NCBI GenBank assembly: GCA_937625935.1
Contig: OW569383.1
Location: forward strand, 372,001 to 436,000
Origin: Tetramitus jugosus
Lineage: Eukaryota; Heterolobosea; Eutetramitea; Acrasida; Vahlkampfiidae
Direction of reading: 5' to 3'
Length of the DNA: 64,000 nt
Of the stretch, positions 28,701-37,148 are shown in pieces. The number at the start of each line of letters is the position of its first letter. The stretch's first letter is position 1. The translations under genes and the position numbers were made by a program. The notes under the pieces were generated by a model, which saw nothing but the letters and a program-made list of their open reading frames with translations, was not told the DNA's origin and searched no databases.

Positions 28701-30341
28701 AAGCTATCTGAGAAAGAACTTTGAACAAAATCTGCACTACTATTACTGGCAAGTGTTGGAGAGGATTCTGAGGTTTTCTGCTTTTTGAACACCCGAGAAA
28801 ATAGTCCACCCTTCTTTTTTTTCTGATCATCTTCGTGTGATGGACTGGATGGACTGGATGGACTATTAATCTTTGAGCTTGCCTTTCTTTTCTTGTATGA
28901 ACTGGCAATTGGACAACGTGATACATTTCTCATAAGTCGTGAGCTTACATTGTACTGTTTCATACCAATAAGATCGATTCGATAGTTATTTCCTAACACT
29001 TGAATAGTTACTTCAGGAAGACCTTGCTCATAGGCCTTTTCCAACTGATTAGAAATGTTGCTATCATAAGGATAAAAATTATGGAAATCATCTTCCCATT
29101 TCCATTCGTGTTGTGGCTCCATCGAGAAGCGGACTACATCCACAGAGGACACCGGAGGACACAGCAAAAACAACAAATAACACACATCCAACAATAGCTG
29201 ATTAGATTTTGACAGTAAATTGTCACTTCCACTTGATGCACTAACGCTGGTTAGCATTTGTTCTTGAGGGCTCAACAACACTTTTAAGACTTGAGCAATT
29301 CCACAATGTGTCAGTTGTCGGCAGAGCTCAAAATCACCACCAGCATATTCTGCATTGAATTTTGCAAAACTCACTAAAACTTTCATGATAATGCTCTTTG
29401 TTGTCTGTCTTGTTGTTGCCTTATGCAATCTCATTAATAGTGGCTCCCATATGGTTGTACGATTTTCTACCGATTTGCTTGAGGTATTATGAACACCAAT
29501 CAATTGTTGGAAGTGAGACAGTGAGCGAGATTGATTGCACTTATCTACGAGATGAGCAAAAATTGTGCAAACTTTGTCAATTTCGGAATCAGAATTCACA
29601 TGTAAAATCATCTTTGCCAATTGAGGTACGTGCACAACGACATTGTCAAAATTGACTGTAGTTCCAGATCCAGTGCTCGTAGGGGAGCTACTCGTGGAGC
29701 AGGAGCACTTGCGAGCCACATTTGCAACAATGTCCAATGCCTTGAGTCTCAAGGGTTCAGAATAGGATTCATATTGAACTAAAATGGTTGATAGTACAGA
29801 TGTGGAATCAACGAGCAGAACATTAGGCTCCTGGATCGAAATTTTGTCCATTGATTTTAAAATTTCTTCAATCAAGGGATTCGTTGATGTGGTCATCTGC
29901 TGTTCTGAAGGACTCGTTGGCACAGTGTTATCCGCTGTTTGTTGCTGCTTCAACAAATTTGATAGTCTGGGAACAGTTCCACGAGAAACAACAGTTGTGC
30001 AACTATGAGGCACAATGTCAAGTATCAAAGCGATTGCTCTGCAAGTCAGAACGAGAACTTCTTGATTCTTGCTTGTTGACACAATGTTAATGAATGCAGG
30101 CAGGTACATGTTCAAGTTGAATGAACGTATATAGTCCTCCATACCTATGATGTTTTTCATATGAAAAAAAAAAGTCAACCACCATTATTCATTGTGTTTC
30201 TATTGCGCAAGTTGAATCAACAATAATGCGTCTAGGAGACGACATACCAATACAAAGCATTGTGCACACTTCATTGAGAATATCAATTTGCTTTTGAGGA
30301 CTAGCACAGTCCTCCAGATCATTCATCACACTTGCGTCCAT
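25778..30341 (-). CDS. HECT E3 ubiquitin ligase, UPL3/TRIP12 type, two exons
   Basis: Transfers ubiquitin from an E2 through a cysteine thioester to substrates. Exon 1 (30248-30341, MDASVMNDLEDCASPQKQID...) joins exon 2 (30144-25778) across a 103-nt GT-AG intron within a Gly codon, giving 1,486 residues. The junction rebuilds LCIGMEDYIRSFNL, matching the family's Arm-repeat start. N-terminal armadillo helices (TCRAIALILDIVPHSC) cover about 330 residues. The middle part has the family's FIDDQFLENPYSLTLYECIR motif. The HECT domain begins near residue 1,100 (LEFEYEGEPGTGLGPTIQFY, DGRLCDIELSKPWLELLLGK) and ends VTCNTCFHLIKLPNYSS, with C1453 as predicted nucleophile. The longest frame opens at TTG inside the intron, so that start is rejected. 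Confidence 0.92.
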
Positions 30342-30485
30342 TTTTTTCTTCACCTAAACAAGTTCGCCAACAAAAGAATAGCGGAGAAAATTTCAATGAA
30401 GGATCAAACCAAGACATAAAACAGCGGAGATGGAAAAATGTCAGGTTAGTTCTGGAGTTGAACAATACCTTGTGTGCACCCAACT

Positions 30486-31019
30486 ATGTCAAAGAAAGTA
30501 AAAATGAAAATTAGACCTCAAACAAACACGGAAGATGCAGCCATTCGTGAAGTGATTCAAGCTGCCTTTGAACGCGCAGAAGAAGCTGAACTCGTTGAAA
30601 ATATTCGCAAAACAGATGATTATCTGCAGGAGCTTTCCCTTGTTGCCGAATCCAGTGACGGAAGCATTGTTGGCCATGCGCTTTTCAGCCAAGTTGTTTT
30701 GGAGATGGAAGAAAAAACTCGCATTTTATTGGCTCTTGCCCCTGTTGCAGTGTTACCTTCTGAGCAGAATCGAGGATATGGGAGTGCACTCATCGAGGAA
30801 GGGATTCGTCTTTTGCGTGAAAAGTCCTACCCAGGTATTGTTGTCCTTGGTCACGAAACTTACTATCCCCGTTTTGGTTTTGAACCAAGTAGCAAGTACG
30901 GCATTAAGCCTCCATTTGAGGTACCTGAAGCAAACTTCATGATTCTTGAGCTATATCCAGAAAGCCTAAAGAGACAGGAAGGAACAATTATCTATCCAGC
31001 TTCCTTTCAAGGTGTATAA
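30486..31019 (+). CDS. GNAT N-acetyltransferase, YhbS-like
   Basis: 177 residues from the ATG at 30486; the ATG at 30504 (MKIRPQTNTEDAAI) fits the family start slightly better. It probably transfers an acetyl group from acetyl-CoA to an amine. The fold is clear: first strand and helix IRPQTNTEDAAIREVIQAAF, the acetyl-CoA loop VLPSEQNRGYGSALIEEGI (Q/R-x-x-G-x-G/A type), then VVLGHETYYPRFGFEPSS, the LG..xYYxRFGFxPA signature of bacterial YhbS-type enzymes. No eukaryotic extension or targeting signal is present and the gene is intron-free, so bacterial origin by transfer is plausible. Its 3' side carries strong inverted repeats. Substrate unknown. Confidence 0.85.
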   Translation: MSKKVKMKIRPQTNTEDAAIREVIQAAFERAEEAELVENIRKTDDYLQELSLVAESSDGSIVGHALFSQVVLEMEEKTRILLALAPVAVLPSEQNRGYGSALIEEGIRLLREKSYPGIVVLGHETYYPRFGFEPSSKYGIKPPFEVPEANFMILELYPESLKRQEGTIIYPASFQGV

Positions 31020-31033
31020 ATGAAAATATCCAT

Positions 31034-31092
31034 GAGGGTGATTCCCTCGATTAAATATGAGCTCTTCTTCAGACTCTGGAAGAAGAGCTCAT
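31034..31092. repeat. Two inverted repeats between convergent genes
   Basis: A perfect 14-bp inverted repeat with an 8-nt loop lies at 31057-31092 (ATGAGCTCTTCTTC and its complement). A smaller GAGGG/CCCTC hairpin with 5-nt loop lies just before it at 31034-31048. Both sit between the stop of the acetyltransferase gene (31019) and the convergent stop of the TDP2-like gene (31156), so they would be in both 3' UTRs. They could act in RNA 3'-end formation or stability; neither has the T-run of a bacterial terminator. Confidence 0.75.
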
Positions 31093-31155
31093 TTGACGCC
31101 CAAATGGACGACTGAATAACACAATCCAATGAAAGAAAGCAACGTCACTGGTCCC

Positions 31156-32199
31156 TTAATATTTATACATGAATTGGCAAAAGAGTCCAAAGTGATCACT
31201 CGGAAAGACCTTCTGGTTGTCTTCGTCGTTCATAAATGGTTCTGCTCCGATCATTTCGATATGATTTGGTTGCCAACGGTTTTGGTGACTCTTCAATATG
31301 ATACGATCATATCTCATGACTTCATACCCACCCTTAATCATGGGATTCACTTCAGTGTCAAAAGTTTTTCCTTTTTCATTTGGAAGAAGAGTCTTCCACA
31401 CATCTTTGAACTCCTTGATGGGCTCCGATAGGAGCACTTCATTCTCTAGAGTGCAGTTCAAAGGAATTTCATCATCCTTCAATTCTCTATCCACCCAGTT
31501 CTTTTCGTCATCAAAGTTAAAATCTCCCATTAGCATCGCATGAGGAGAGTCAGCTAAAAGTTTTCCACATATCTCTGATATTTGTTGAGTTCTAAGCTTT
31601 TGAGAGTTTAGAGATTCGAGATGAACAGTAGCAATACGAATAAATGAATCATTAGGCGCACTCTCGCTATTATTTTCCTGATTGAGGTGGTGAATGTTAG
31701 GAGATACATCGATAGCGACACAGTTTCTGTTCATAAACGATTCAAGCTTATGGAAGTGCAATTTTGTGACTCGAAACGATGGATCAGTCTTCTTTACAAG
31801 TATTAACACACCATAATCGTTGATTGTGCGCATCTGAGAAGACGCATCTGTCATAAGATACTGTTCTCTAATCCAGTTCTCTTGCTCAATCATCTGCAGG
31901 AAAGGTTTAGTTACTTCCTGAAAGCATAGAACAGTGGGTGATCTCTTCTCGCATATTCGAAAAATTTCCTTGTATCTCTCCTCTCTTTGATAGTTGCTAA
32001 ACCAAACGTTCCACGTAATGACAGAGAGCTCCAACTCTTTGTGCAGCGCTTTGTTTGTTTCTGATGACCACTCTTGAACATCAGGTTGATACTCATAGAA
32101 CAATGGTGATGTATTGGTCGCTGTTCTGCGAATGGCAGAGGAAGATTGGAGAGATGTTTGAAGTTCCTCTCTTTGATGTTGGCTATGTTGGGAACCCAT
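31156..32199 (-). CDS. TDP2: Tyrosyl-DNA phosphodiesterase 2-like protein (EEP family)
   Basis: A 347-residue Mg2+-dependent phosphodiesterase of the endonuclease/exonuclease/phosphatase fold. TDP2 frees DNA ends by cutting the 5'-phosphotyrosyl bond left by stalled topoisomerase II. All four family motifs are present: TWN (N64), CFQEV (E95), GDFNFDD (D226, N228) and FPSDHFGL (D335, H336). TDP2-like accents are HLESLNSQKLRTQQI, FKDVWKTL, KTFDTEVNPM and YEVMRYDRII. The ubiquitin-binding UBA domain found at the N terminus of animal TDP2 is not evident; a 55-residue Gln/Ser-rich leader takes its place. Starts at an ATG, single exon. A related nuclease or CCR4-type enzyme is less likely. Confidence 0.85.
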   Translation of the reverse strand: MGSQHSQHQREELQTSLQSSSAIRRTATNTSPLFYEYQPDVQEWSSETNKALHKELELSVITWNVWFSNYQREERYKEIFRICEKRSPTVLCFQEVTKPFLQMIEQENWIREQYLMTDASSQMRTINDYGVLILVKKTDPSFRVTKLHFHKLESFMNRNCVAIDVSPNIHHLNQENNSESAPNDSFIRIATVHLESLNSQKLRTQQISEICGKLLADSPHAMLMGDFNFDDEKNWVDRELKDDEIPLNCTLENEVLLSEPIKEFKDVWKTLLPNEKGKTFDTEVNPMIKGGYEVMRYDRIILKSHQNRWQPNHIEMIGAEPFMNDEDNQKVFPSDHFGLFCQFMYKY

Positions 32200-32449
32200 G
32201 TTGCTTGGTTTCTTTAGGAACTTTGGTTTTTTTTGTGTTTTGTCCTGCGAACTCTGTGGTGTGTTTTATTGAACTTGTTTGACGAAAACCAGGTCTTAAG
32301 TTTTGATTGGCAAGTTGAAAGAGGAGTCCAAACAATGCTTGAAGAAATGTTTACTGATTTCTTGTAGTTTCTCTTTGTTAATTTTGTTGAGCACTTTTTG
32401 AGGTTTTCAGGCATTGTTTCTCACCCTTTTTCATAGATAGATATTGCAA

Positions 32450-33355
32450 CTATAGTTCCACTTCGAGTTGTTTGTCGATCATATGCAGATTAGACTTGGC
32501 TACTTGCAAGTATTCGCTGTAACATGGCAAACCATGTGGATGAGAAGTCATGAGTTCTATTGCTAAGATCAAGTCTTTTCGAGTGATTGCAATATCAGTG
32601 GGATAAAAAATGGCTGTTTCCACAAGCAGAATTGGTGTCCACAATGGATCTTCCTTTCGGAGAGCGCATCGATAAATATCTTCGGTAAGACTTCTCGGGG
32701 CATAGTACATTTCCAACAATTTTGCCAGAGAGAGTAACTCTGGAACTGAGAATTCCGTCCAATACAGAGAGACTAAACGGCTCAGTTTCTCAGCATCAAC
32801 TTGTCTTTGAGGCTTCAAGGAGCATACTTGTCCAATTTTTCCAAGTAGCATCATCAGAGAAACACCAAATATAACTCCACTCATGAGGACTGGGCTGACC
32901 AGTCTTTCACGCAATGGTGCTCGAAACAACACACCAATCAAGGCAAGCGACGATGTCAAAGGTAAAAGAACCAACGCACCAATAGGATAAACACTTAAAA
33001 TCAAGAACCAACTCCAGGGAAGTCCCTTATCAATCGTTGTGTTTGTTTCAAACATCAATAGTGTTTCGAGAGCTCGGGGAAGCACTGTTTGACACTGCTC
33101 ATTTCCAGATATGGCTTTCTCGCTTGGAAACACGAGCGATTTGGTCCAATGCTTCGCATTTGTGTTTTGCTCTTTATTCCTTTTCTTCTCAAATCTTTCC
33201 TCCAACAGTTTTTGCCAAAATGATACCCTGAACGAATCATCTGTGAACACTTGCAGACGTTTGGTGCTGAATAAAGCGACTCCAAAGTTGTTGTGTCTCG
33301 GTGGTATTGCGAGACACCCTTGTCTGTTCCAACCACGCAAACCGAGGCGCTTCAT
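32450..33355 (-). CDS. Predicted mitochondrial membrane protein, weakly Oxa1/Cox18-like
   Basis: 301 residues from an ATG. The first 35 residues are Arg-rich and lack acids (KRLGLRGWNRQGCLA), a good mitochondrial presequence. Two hydrophobic spans follow near residues 115-145 and 150-175. The segment ETLLMFETNTTIDKGLPWSW leading into a membrane span recalls the LPWW signature before the first helix of Oxa1/Cox18 insertases. The remaining insertase helices are not obvious, so this is either a highly divergent relative or an unrelated inner-membrane protein. The C-terminal 130 residues are soluble and helical with Leu-rich pairs resembling TPR-like helices. Confidence 0.65.
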   Translation of the reverse strand: MKRLGLRGWNRQGCLAIPPRHNNFGVALFSTKRLQVFTDDSFRVSFWQKLLEERFEKKRNKEQNTNAKHWTKSLVFPSEKAISGNEQCQTVLPRALETLLMFETNTTIDKGLPWSWFLILSVYPIGALVLLPLTSSLALIGVLFRAPLRERLVSPVLMSGVIFGVSLMMLLGKIGQVCSLKPQRQVDAEKLSRLVSLYWTEFSVPELLSLAKLLEMYYAPRSLTEDIYRCALRKEDPLWTPILLVETAIFYPTDIAITRKDLILAIELMTSHPHGLPCYSEYLQVAKSNLHMIDKQLEVEL

Positions 33356-33433
33356 ATTTTTGTTGTTTCGGCATCAAAAATTGTTACCCAGTTTTACTTC
33401 CGTGTTGTGAGTTCGACAGCCAAAACAACTGGT

Positions 33434-34618
33434 TCATGGGACTTTTTGTTGACCAAAGTCCAAAGTTCGAAGAATGCCTCCATGTGTTCGCGCAGATTCC
33501 ATCAGAAGCTCGACATCACATTTCAAACATTCGGATGCATATTCGATAGCACGTCCATCGTTACGAACAGCTTGCATGACTAGTTCTCTGTCATTGCGCA
33601 ATTCTTTAGATGCATATCTCAATGCCAATCCATCATTCTTTACAGCTTCAAGTACCACTTCTCTGTCATTATGCCACTTGATTGGTGAAATCTTAAGAAT
33701 CCATCCAATCTGACGAGCAGCTGTCATTACTACCTCCTTGTCATTTCGAGGTACCTGTCCCGCATAAATTAAAACAATTCCTTCCTTCTGGAGAGCTTTC
33801 ATTACTATTTCTTTGTCATTGCGCAACTTTGGTGATGCATATCGAAGAGAAAATCCACTTGAAGACAATAAAGATTCCATTACCACTTCTCTTTCGTTCT
33901 GCAATTGTGAAGAAGCATATTTCAGAGCTTCTCCTGTCTTTTTCACCGCTATTAGCACTAATTGTTTATGATTACGCAACTCTTGCGATGCGAATTCAAG
34001 GCTACTTCCATCCACTGTCACTGCTTCCAAAACTACATCTATGTTGCTACATAAGTCTTGCGATGCAAAGCAGAGCGAACTTGGTATATTCTTCACAGCT
34101 TCCAATACAACATCTCTGTCACAGAGCAGTTCTTGAGAAGCATATTCAAGAGCTCTTCCATCTCTTTGAACAGCTTGAATGACTACTTGTTTGTCATTTC
34201 TCAAATCGTGAGATGCATATTTGAGAGCCAATCCAGAGTTTTTTACAACTTCCATCACTGTTGTCTTATCTCGACGCAGACTCTGGGAAACAAACTTTAG
34301 AGATAATCCATCGTTCTTCACTGCCTCCAGGGCAACTTGTTTGTTGTTGCGTAAGTCTTGTGACACATATTTTAAAGCACTTCTGGTCTGTACTGCTTTC
34401 ATTACCACCTCTCTATCATTGCACAATTCTGGTGATGCATATTGAAGTATCCATCCAACTAGGGATTGCTCACTGTGTAGTGGCATCATCACCACATCTC
34501 TGTCATTTTTCAAGTCATCAGATGCAAACCTCAAAGCTCCTATGCTGTTCTTCACTGCTTCAACAACTACTTCTTTATCATTCCTAAGTTCAGGTGAAAC
34601 AAATTGAAGAGTATCCAC
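33434..34618 (-). CDS. DUF4116-repeat protein, 5' end disrupted
   Basis: 394 codons made of 15 tandem copies of a 25-residue unit, consensus ELRNDREVVMEAVKNDGLAL then YAS, which is the DUF4116 repeat (PF13475), known from amoebae and their giant viruses; function unknown. The frame has no credible start. It opens at a GTG, and just upstream the DNA reads EVVMTAVN in a shifted frame, preceded by an in-frame TAG. A further repeat has therefore been broken by a small indel, and the first internal ATG would remove over 40 residues. It may be a decaying gene, an assembly error, or an allele with an unseen 5' exon. Repeats 10 to 12 are the most divergent. Confidence 0.6.
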   Translation of the reverse strand: MDTLQFVSPELRNDKEVVVEAVKNSIGALRFASDDLKNDRDVVMMPLHSEQSLVGWILQYASPELCNDREVVMKAVQTRSALKYVSQDLRNNKQVALEAVKNDGLSLKFVSQSLRRDKTTVMEVVKNSGLALKYASHDLRNDKQVVIQAVQRDGRALEYASQELLCDRDVVLEAVKNIPSSLCFASQDLCSNIDVVLEAVTVDGSSLEFASQELRNHKQLVLIAVKKTGEALKYASSQLQNEREVVMESLLSSSGFSLRYASPKLRNDKEIVMKALQKEGIVLIYAGQVPRNDKEVVMTAARQIGWILKISPIKWHNDREVVLEAVKNDGLALRYASKELRNDRELVMQAVRNDGRAIEYASECLKCDVELLMESARTHGGILRTLDFGQQKVP

Positions 34619-34667
34619 AAATGTTCACAGCTGTCATCACGACTTCCTATGGCATCAGTATCTTCAG

Positions 34668-35298
34668 ATGGATGGAATCTTCATCAATGTTGTCATGCTG
34701 ATTTTGTGCCTTGTGTTCGACAAGCACTTTGTAAGACTCGACAGCGTAAAACAAGAGATTCGAAAGTTTTCAAGTTCCTTTTCTCACGAACATGAGGACA
34801 GTTTCTTGGCTCTAACCGCAGCAAGAACACAATTCTATGTGTTGATTTGGAAAGCTTGTTCTTTTCGTCTTGCTGCTTCATTGCCCACCGCAAAGAATAC
34901 ATTCTTGTGTGGAGAGACTCCAATACTACCAAACTATGATTTGCGAAATACTTTATTGGGAGAGGATAGAAGATTTATTGAGCGACTTCAGTTGGACAAG
35001 ACAGGTTTCAAGTGTTCTTCTTTGGTATTGAATGGGGCAAGCAGAAAACTGGTCAGGGAGGACAGTTGCATAGAAGATGTCTCAGACGCAACCCATAAAT
35101 ATCAAGCAAATCACTTCAGAACCGACTGGTGTACAATGTGAAGTTAGAACCTGTCATTTGAGCATAGCTTCATCTAGAGTCATCTCAGTTTCAAATAGTA
35201 CTGCTGTAGGTGCTTCATTGTCATCAGAGTTACTCCCTAGTCTGTATATTGTGTTTTTAACACGAGCATACATCTCGGCACAACTGGAACCGATTTGA
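34668..35298 (+). CDS. Possible spliced plus-strand gene (alternative model)
   Basis: An ATG at 34668 opens 119 codons (MDGIFINVVMLILCLVFDKH...). A 49-nt GT-AG segment (35025-35073) could be removed to join 75 further codons, giving 193 residues. The N terminus looks like a signal peptide; nothing else is recognised. It overlaps a better-looking minus-strand candidate (35154-35530), so at most one is likely to be real. It lies divergent from the broken DUF4116 gene, with 49 bp between. Confidence 0.22.
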
Positions 35299-35530
35299 GT
35301 AATTGGCCCAAGAGAGAGTAGACCTAGTTGGTCACTCTCGTAGTGCCAACACTTGCCATGGAATTCCAAAATACTTATGCGAAAGGATCCACATCTGCTT
35401 AATGTGCCTGAAATTTATGAGATTAACCCATTCCAGAGAACAATCATTGTCGATACCAAGTAAAGAGATCGCACAACCCAGCCCTGAACAAGAAGTATAA
35501 CAAGCAAGTGATTCTTGTTGCTCAGCTTAT
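35154..35530 (-). CDS. Possible last exons of a spliced minus-strand gene
   Basis: The minus strand reads a protein-like segment ending NEAPTAVLFETEMTLDEAML and including SLGPITQIGSSCAEMYARVK. Removing a 49-nt GT-AG intron (35408-35456) joins it in frame to CSGLGCAISLLG upstream. The 5' end is not resolved: a GTGAGG...AG segment near 35520-35576 could be another intron but does not restore the frame cleanly. No known domain. Remnant or multi-exon gene; uncertain. Confidence 0.3.
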
Positions 35531-35619
35531 TGTTAGTTAGTCCTTGTCAACCCTAGTGATTTTTGCCTCACCAAGAGGTGGGATCATGAAAAGAAAGCTC
35601 TCTTTTGCAGCGAAATTCT

Positions 35620-36111
35620 TTATTGACCTGGGGCAAGTTGTATATAATCGTCCGATGCTGATCTGACTTGAAGACAGATAATGCCAAGCAGCAATAGAGG
35701 AAATAATAACAACAGTACAATGGATGTGACTGCCCATCGGTAGGAGACCTTTTGGTGTTGCAGGAATTTGGGAACACTTTCTTGATTGATGGCTTTGTAG
35801 ACTCCTTTTCTGCACGTGTACCATACCGAGCAACCAACATCACTTCCTGGCGCAATCCATCCCACCTCACTGTAACTAAAGTATAACTTAAATTGATATT
35901 GTCCTAAACAAGGAAGATTGGCCGTCGCCACCGCAACCTGTGTTTCAGACCATGTAACAATCGTGCAATTGTCAGACATCCTTTCGAATCCCTTTCTGAT
36001 CACAATTTCATCACGGATGTAGAGTGGGATGAGCACCACTGCAAATAAAAGACCGACCCATGCACAGCCACAGAGGTAGGGCCACACAGTAAGTTCGTCG
36101 TCGCTTGCCAT
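35620..36111 (-). CDS. Two-helix membrane protein, unknown
   Basis: 163 residues from an ATG. Helix 1 spans residues 11-31 (YLCGCAWVGLLFAVVLIPLY) and helix 2 about residues 126-148 (WAVTSIVLLLLFPLLLLGII). Between them lies a loop of about 95 residues with four Cys (DNCTIV, ANLPCLGQYQF, VGCSVWYTCRKG) and one N-glycosylation site, most likely outside the cell or in a vesicle lumen. Both termini would be cytosolic. A 36-nt frame past the stop continues as peptide-like sequence in another frame, so an alternative spliced C terminus is possible. No family recognised. Confidence 0.7.
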   Translation of the reverse strand: MASDDELTVWPYLCGCAWVGLLFAVVLIPLYIRDEIVIRKGFERMSDNCTIVTWSETQVAVATANLPCLGQYQFKLYFSYSEVGWIAPGSDVGCSVWYTCRKGVYKAINQESVPKFLQHQKVSYRWAVTSIVLLLLFPLLLLGIICLQVRSASDDYIQLAPGQ

Positions 36112-36475
36112 TCCCTTTTCTTCGCTTTCGCTTTGGGCCTTGTTTTTATCGGTTGTTCTTTCTTTCCAACACCATTCTCTCAGAGAAAACAGAGGTTGTC
36201 AACCAATACACCATCTGGTTTAATACATGTGCAGCACATTTGCGATTCAATTTGTTTTTCCGTATCACGCAAAACAAACAAAGTCTCAATGGAATCAAAC
36301 ATGAAGAAATTCAAGCGATGTGAGAAAGACTATCGTATGTGTATGGCTGTAGTAACAGCAAATCATGACCGTAACACTATGACTTACTTTTTAGGTGCAA
36401 GGAGATGTCAAGACAATGTTCTATTATGCAAGTATGATTAACAATAGATTATTTACTTCGAATACTTTCTCATGC
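36112..36475. other. Intergenic region, no gene seen
   Basis: 364 bp upstream of the two-helix membrane protein. Short open frames exist on the plus strand but have no recognisable content. No RNA or repeat identified. Confidence 0.4.
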
Positions 36476-37140
36476 TCTCTCTCTGGTAACCATTGACACG
36501 TTTACAGTGATCTTGGATTCAGCAGACTTCAACATACCAGGATATCTATGTGGTTCGGTAAAGAATGTATTACCATCATGATCTAGTTCTGCTCTCAAGG
36601 TTGTTCTTGGACCAATTACACTGTATACTCTATATTGTCCAAAGAATTCTTAACATTCTCCTTATTTTCAACCAATAAGTCACCGCCTCCTTTGATAACA
36701 CTTCTCATATTGAACTGAGGTCAATGTCTTGTTGTGACCTTCAGATAACTTGTACACCAATGGAGTGATGGAAACAGTTGTAGGTTCTTCTGGCATCTCT
36801 TATTGATGAACCAGCTATTTACATAACTCCATCGTCATCATAATGTTGGTGCCGCATTCTATGATTCATCTTACTTGCTGTTTGCTATAAACAATCCGAT
36901 ACACAGTTTCATTCTGTTAAATCATTCTGTTAAATCATTGCTTCTATTTTCCCGATTCACTATCAATGAGATATGAGCTGCCGGTTGAAGTTGGACCAAG
37001 CAGCACACTTTCATTTACTTGCTAAAACACAAACAGTGTAAACCATGTCATTGTACCACTCATGAGAAGAGAGAAGGAGTTCTCAACGGTATTGGAGTAG
37101 TCATTTTGTTCAGTAGGTATTGAGAATTTATTGCTGGTGA
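36476..37140 (-). pseudogene. Decayed coding relic downstream of the giant gene
   Basis: Protein-like segments lie in order on the minus strand but in different frames and with stops between: FTSNKFSIPTEQNDYSNTVE and SFSLLMSGTMTW, a TAG, then QVNESVLLGPTSTGSSYLID, a TAG, later EEPTTVSITPLVYKLSEGHN, VIKGGGDLLVENKENVK, and RVYSVIGPRTTLRAELDHDG with FFTEPHRYPGMLKSAESKIT. At least two stops and two frame shifts prevent translation as one chain, and no GT-AG pairs were found that repair it. The short strand-rich phrases suggest part of an extracellular beta-sandwich protein. The relic starts within a few bases of the giant gene's stop, so it may be an old copy of a neighbouring surface-protein gene. 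A 13-bp tandem repeat lies at 36910-36939. Confidence 0.5.
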
Positions 37141-37148
37141 ACATTCTG

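Noticed and set aside
30145-30178. Start of the HECT ligase at 30178
   Set aside because: It is a TTG codon inside an intron ending CATCATAG; splicing to the ATG at 30341 restores the conserved family N terminus.
31057-31092. Bacterial rho-independent terminator after the acetyltransferase gene
   Set aside because: The stem is strong but has no following T-run, and the surroundings are eukaryotic.
14392-36111. Transposon or integrated viral genome in the gene-rich part
   Set aside because: No transposase, integrase, reverse transcriptase, capsid or terminal repeats were seen; the DUF4116 repeats alone are not enough to infer a viral insert.
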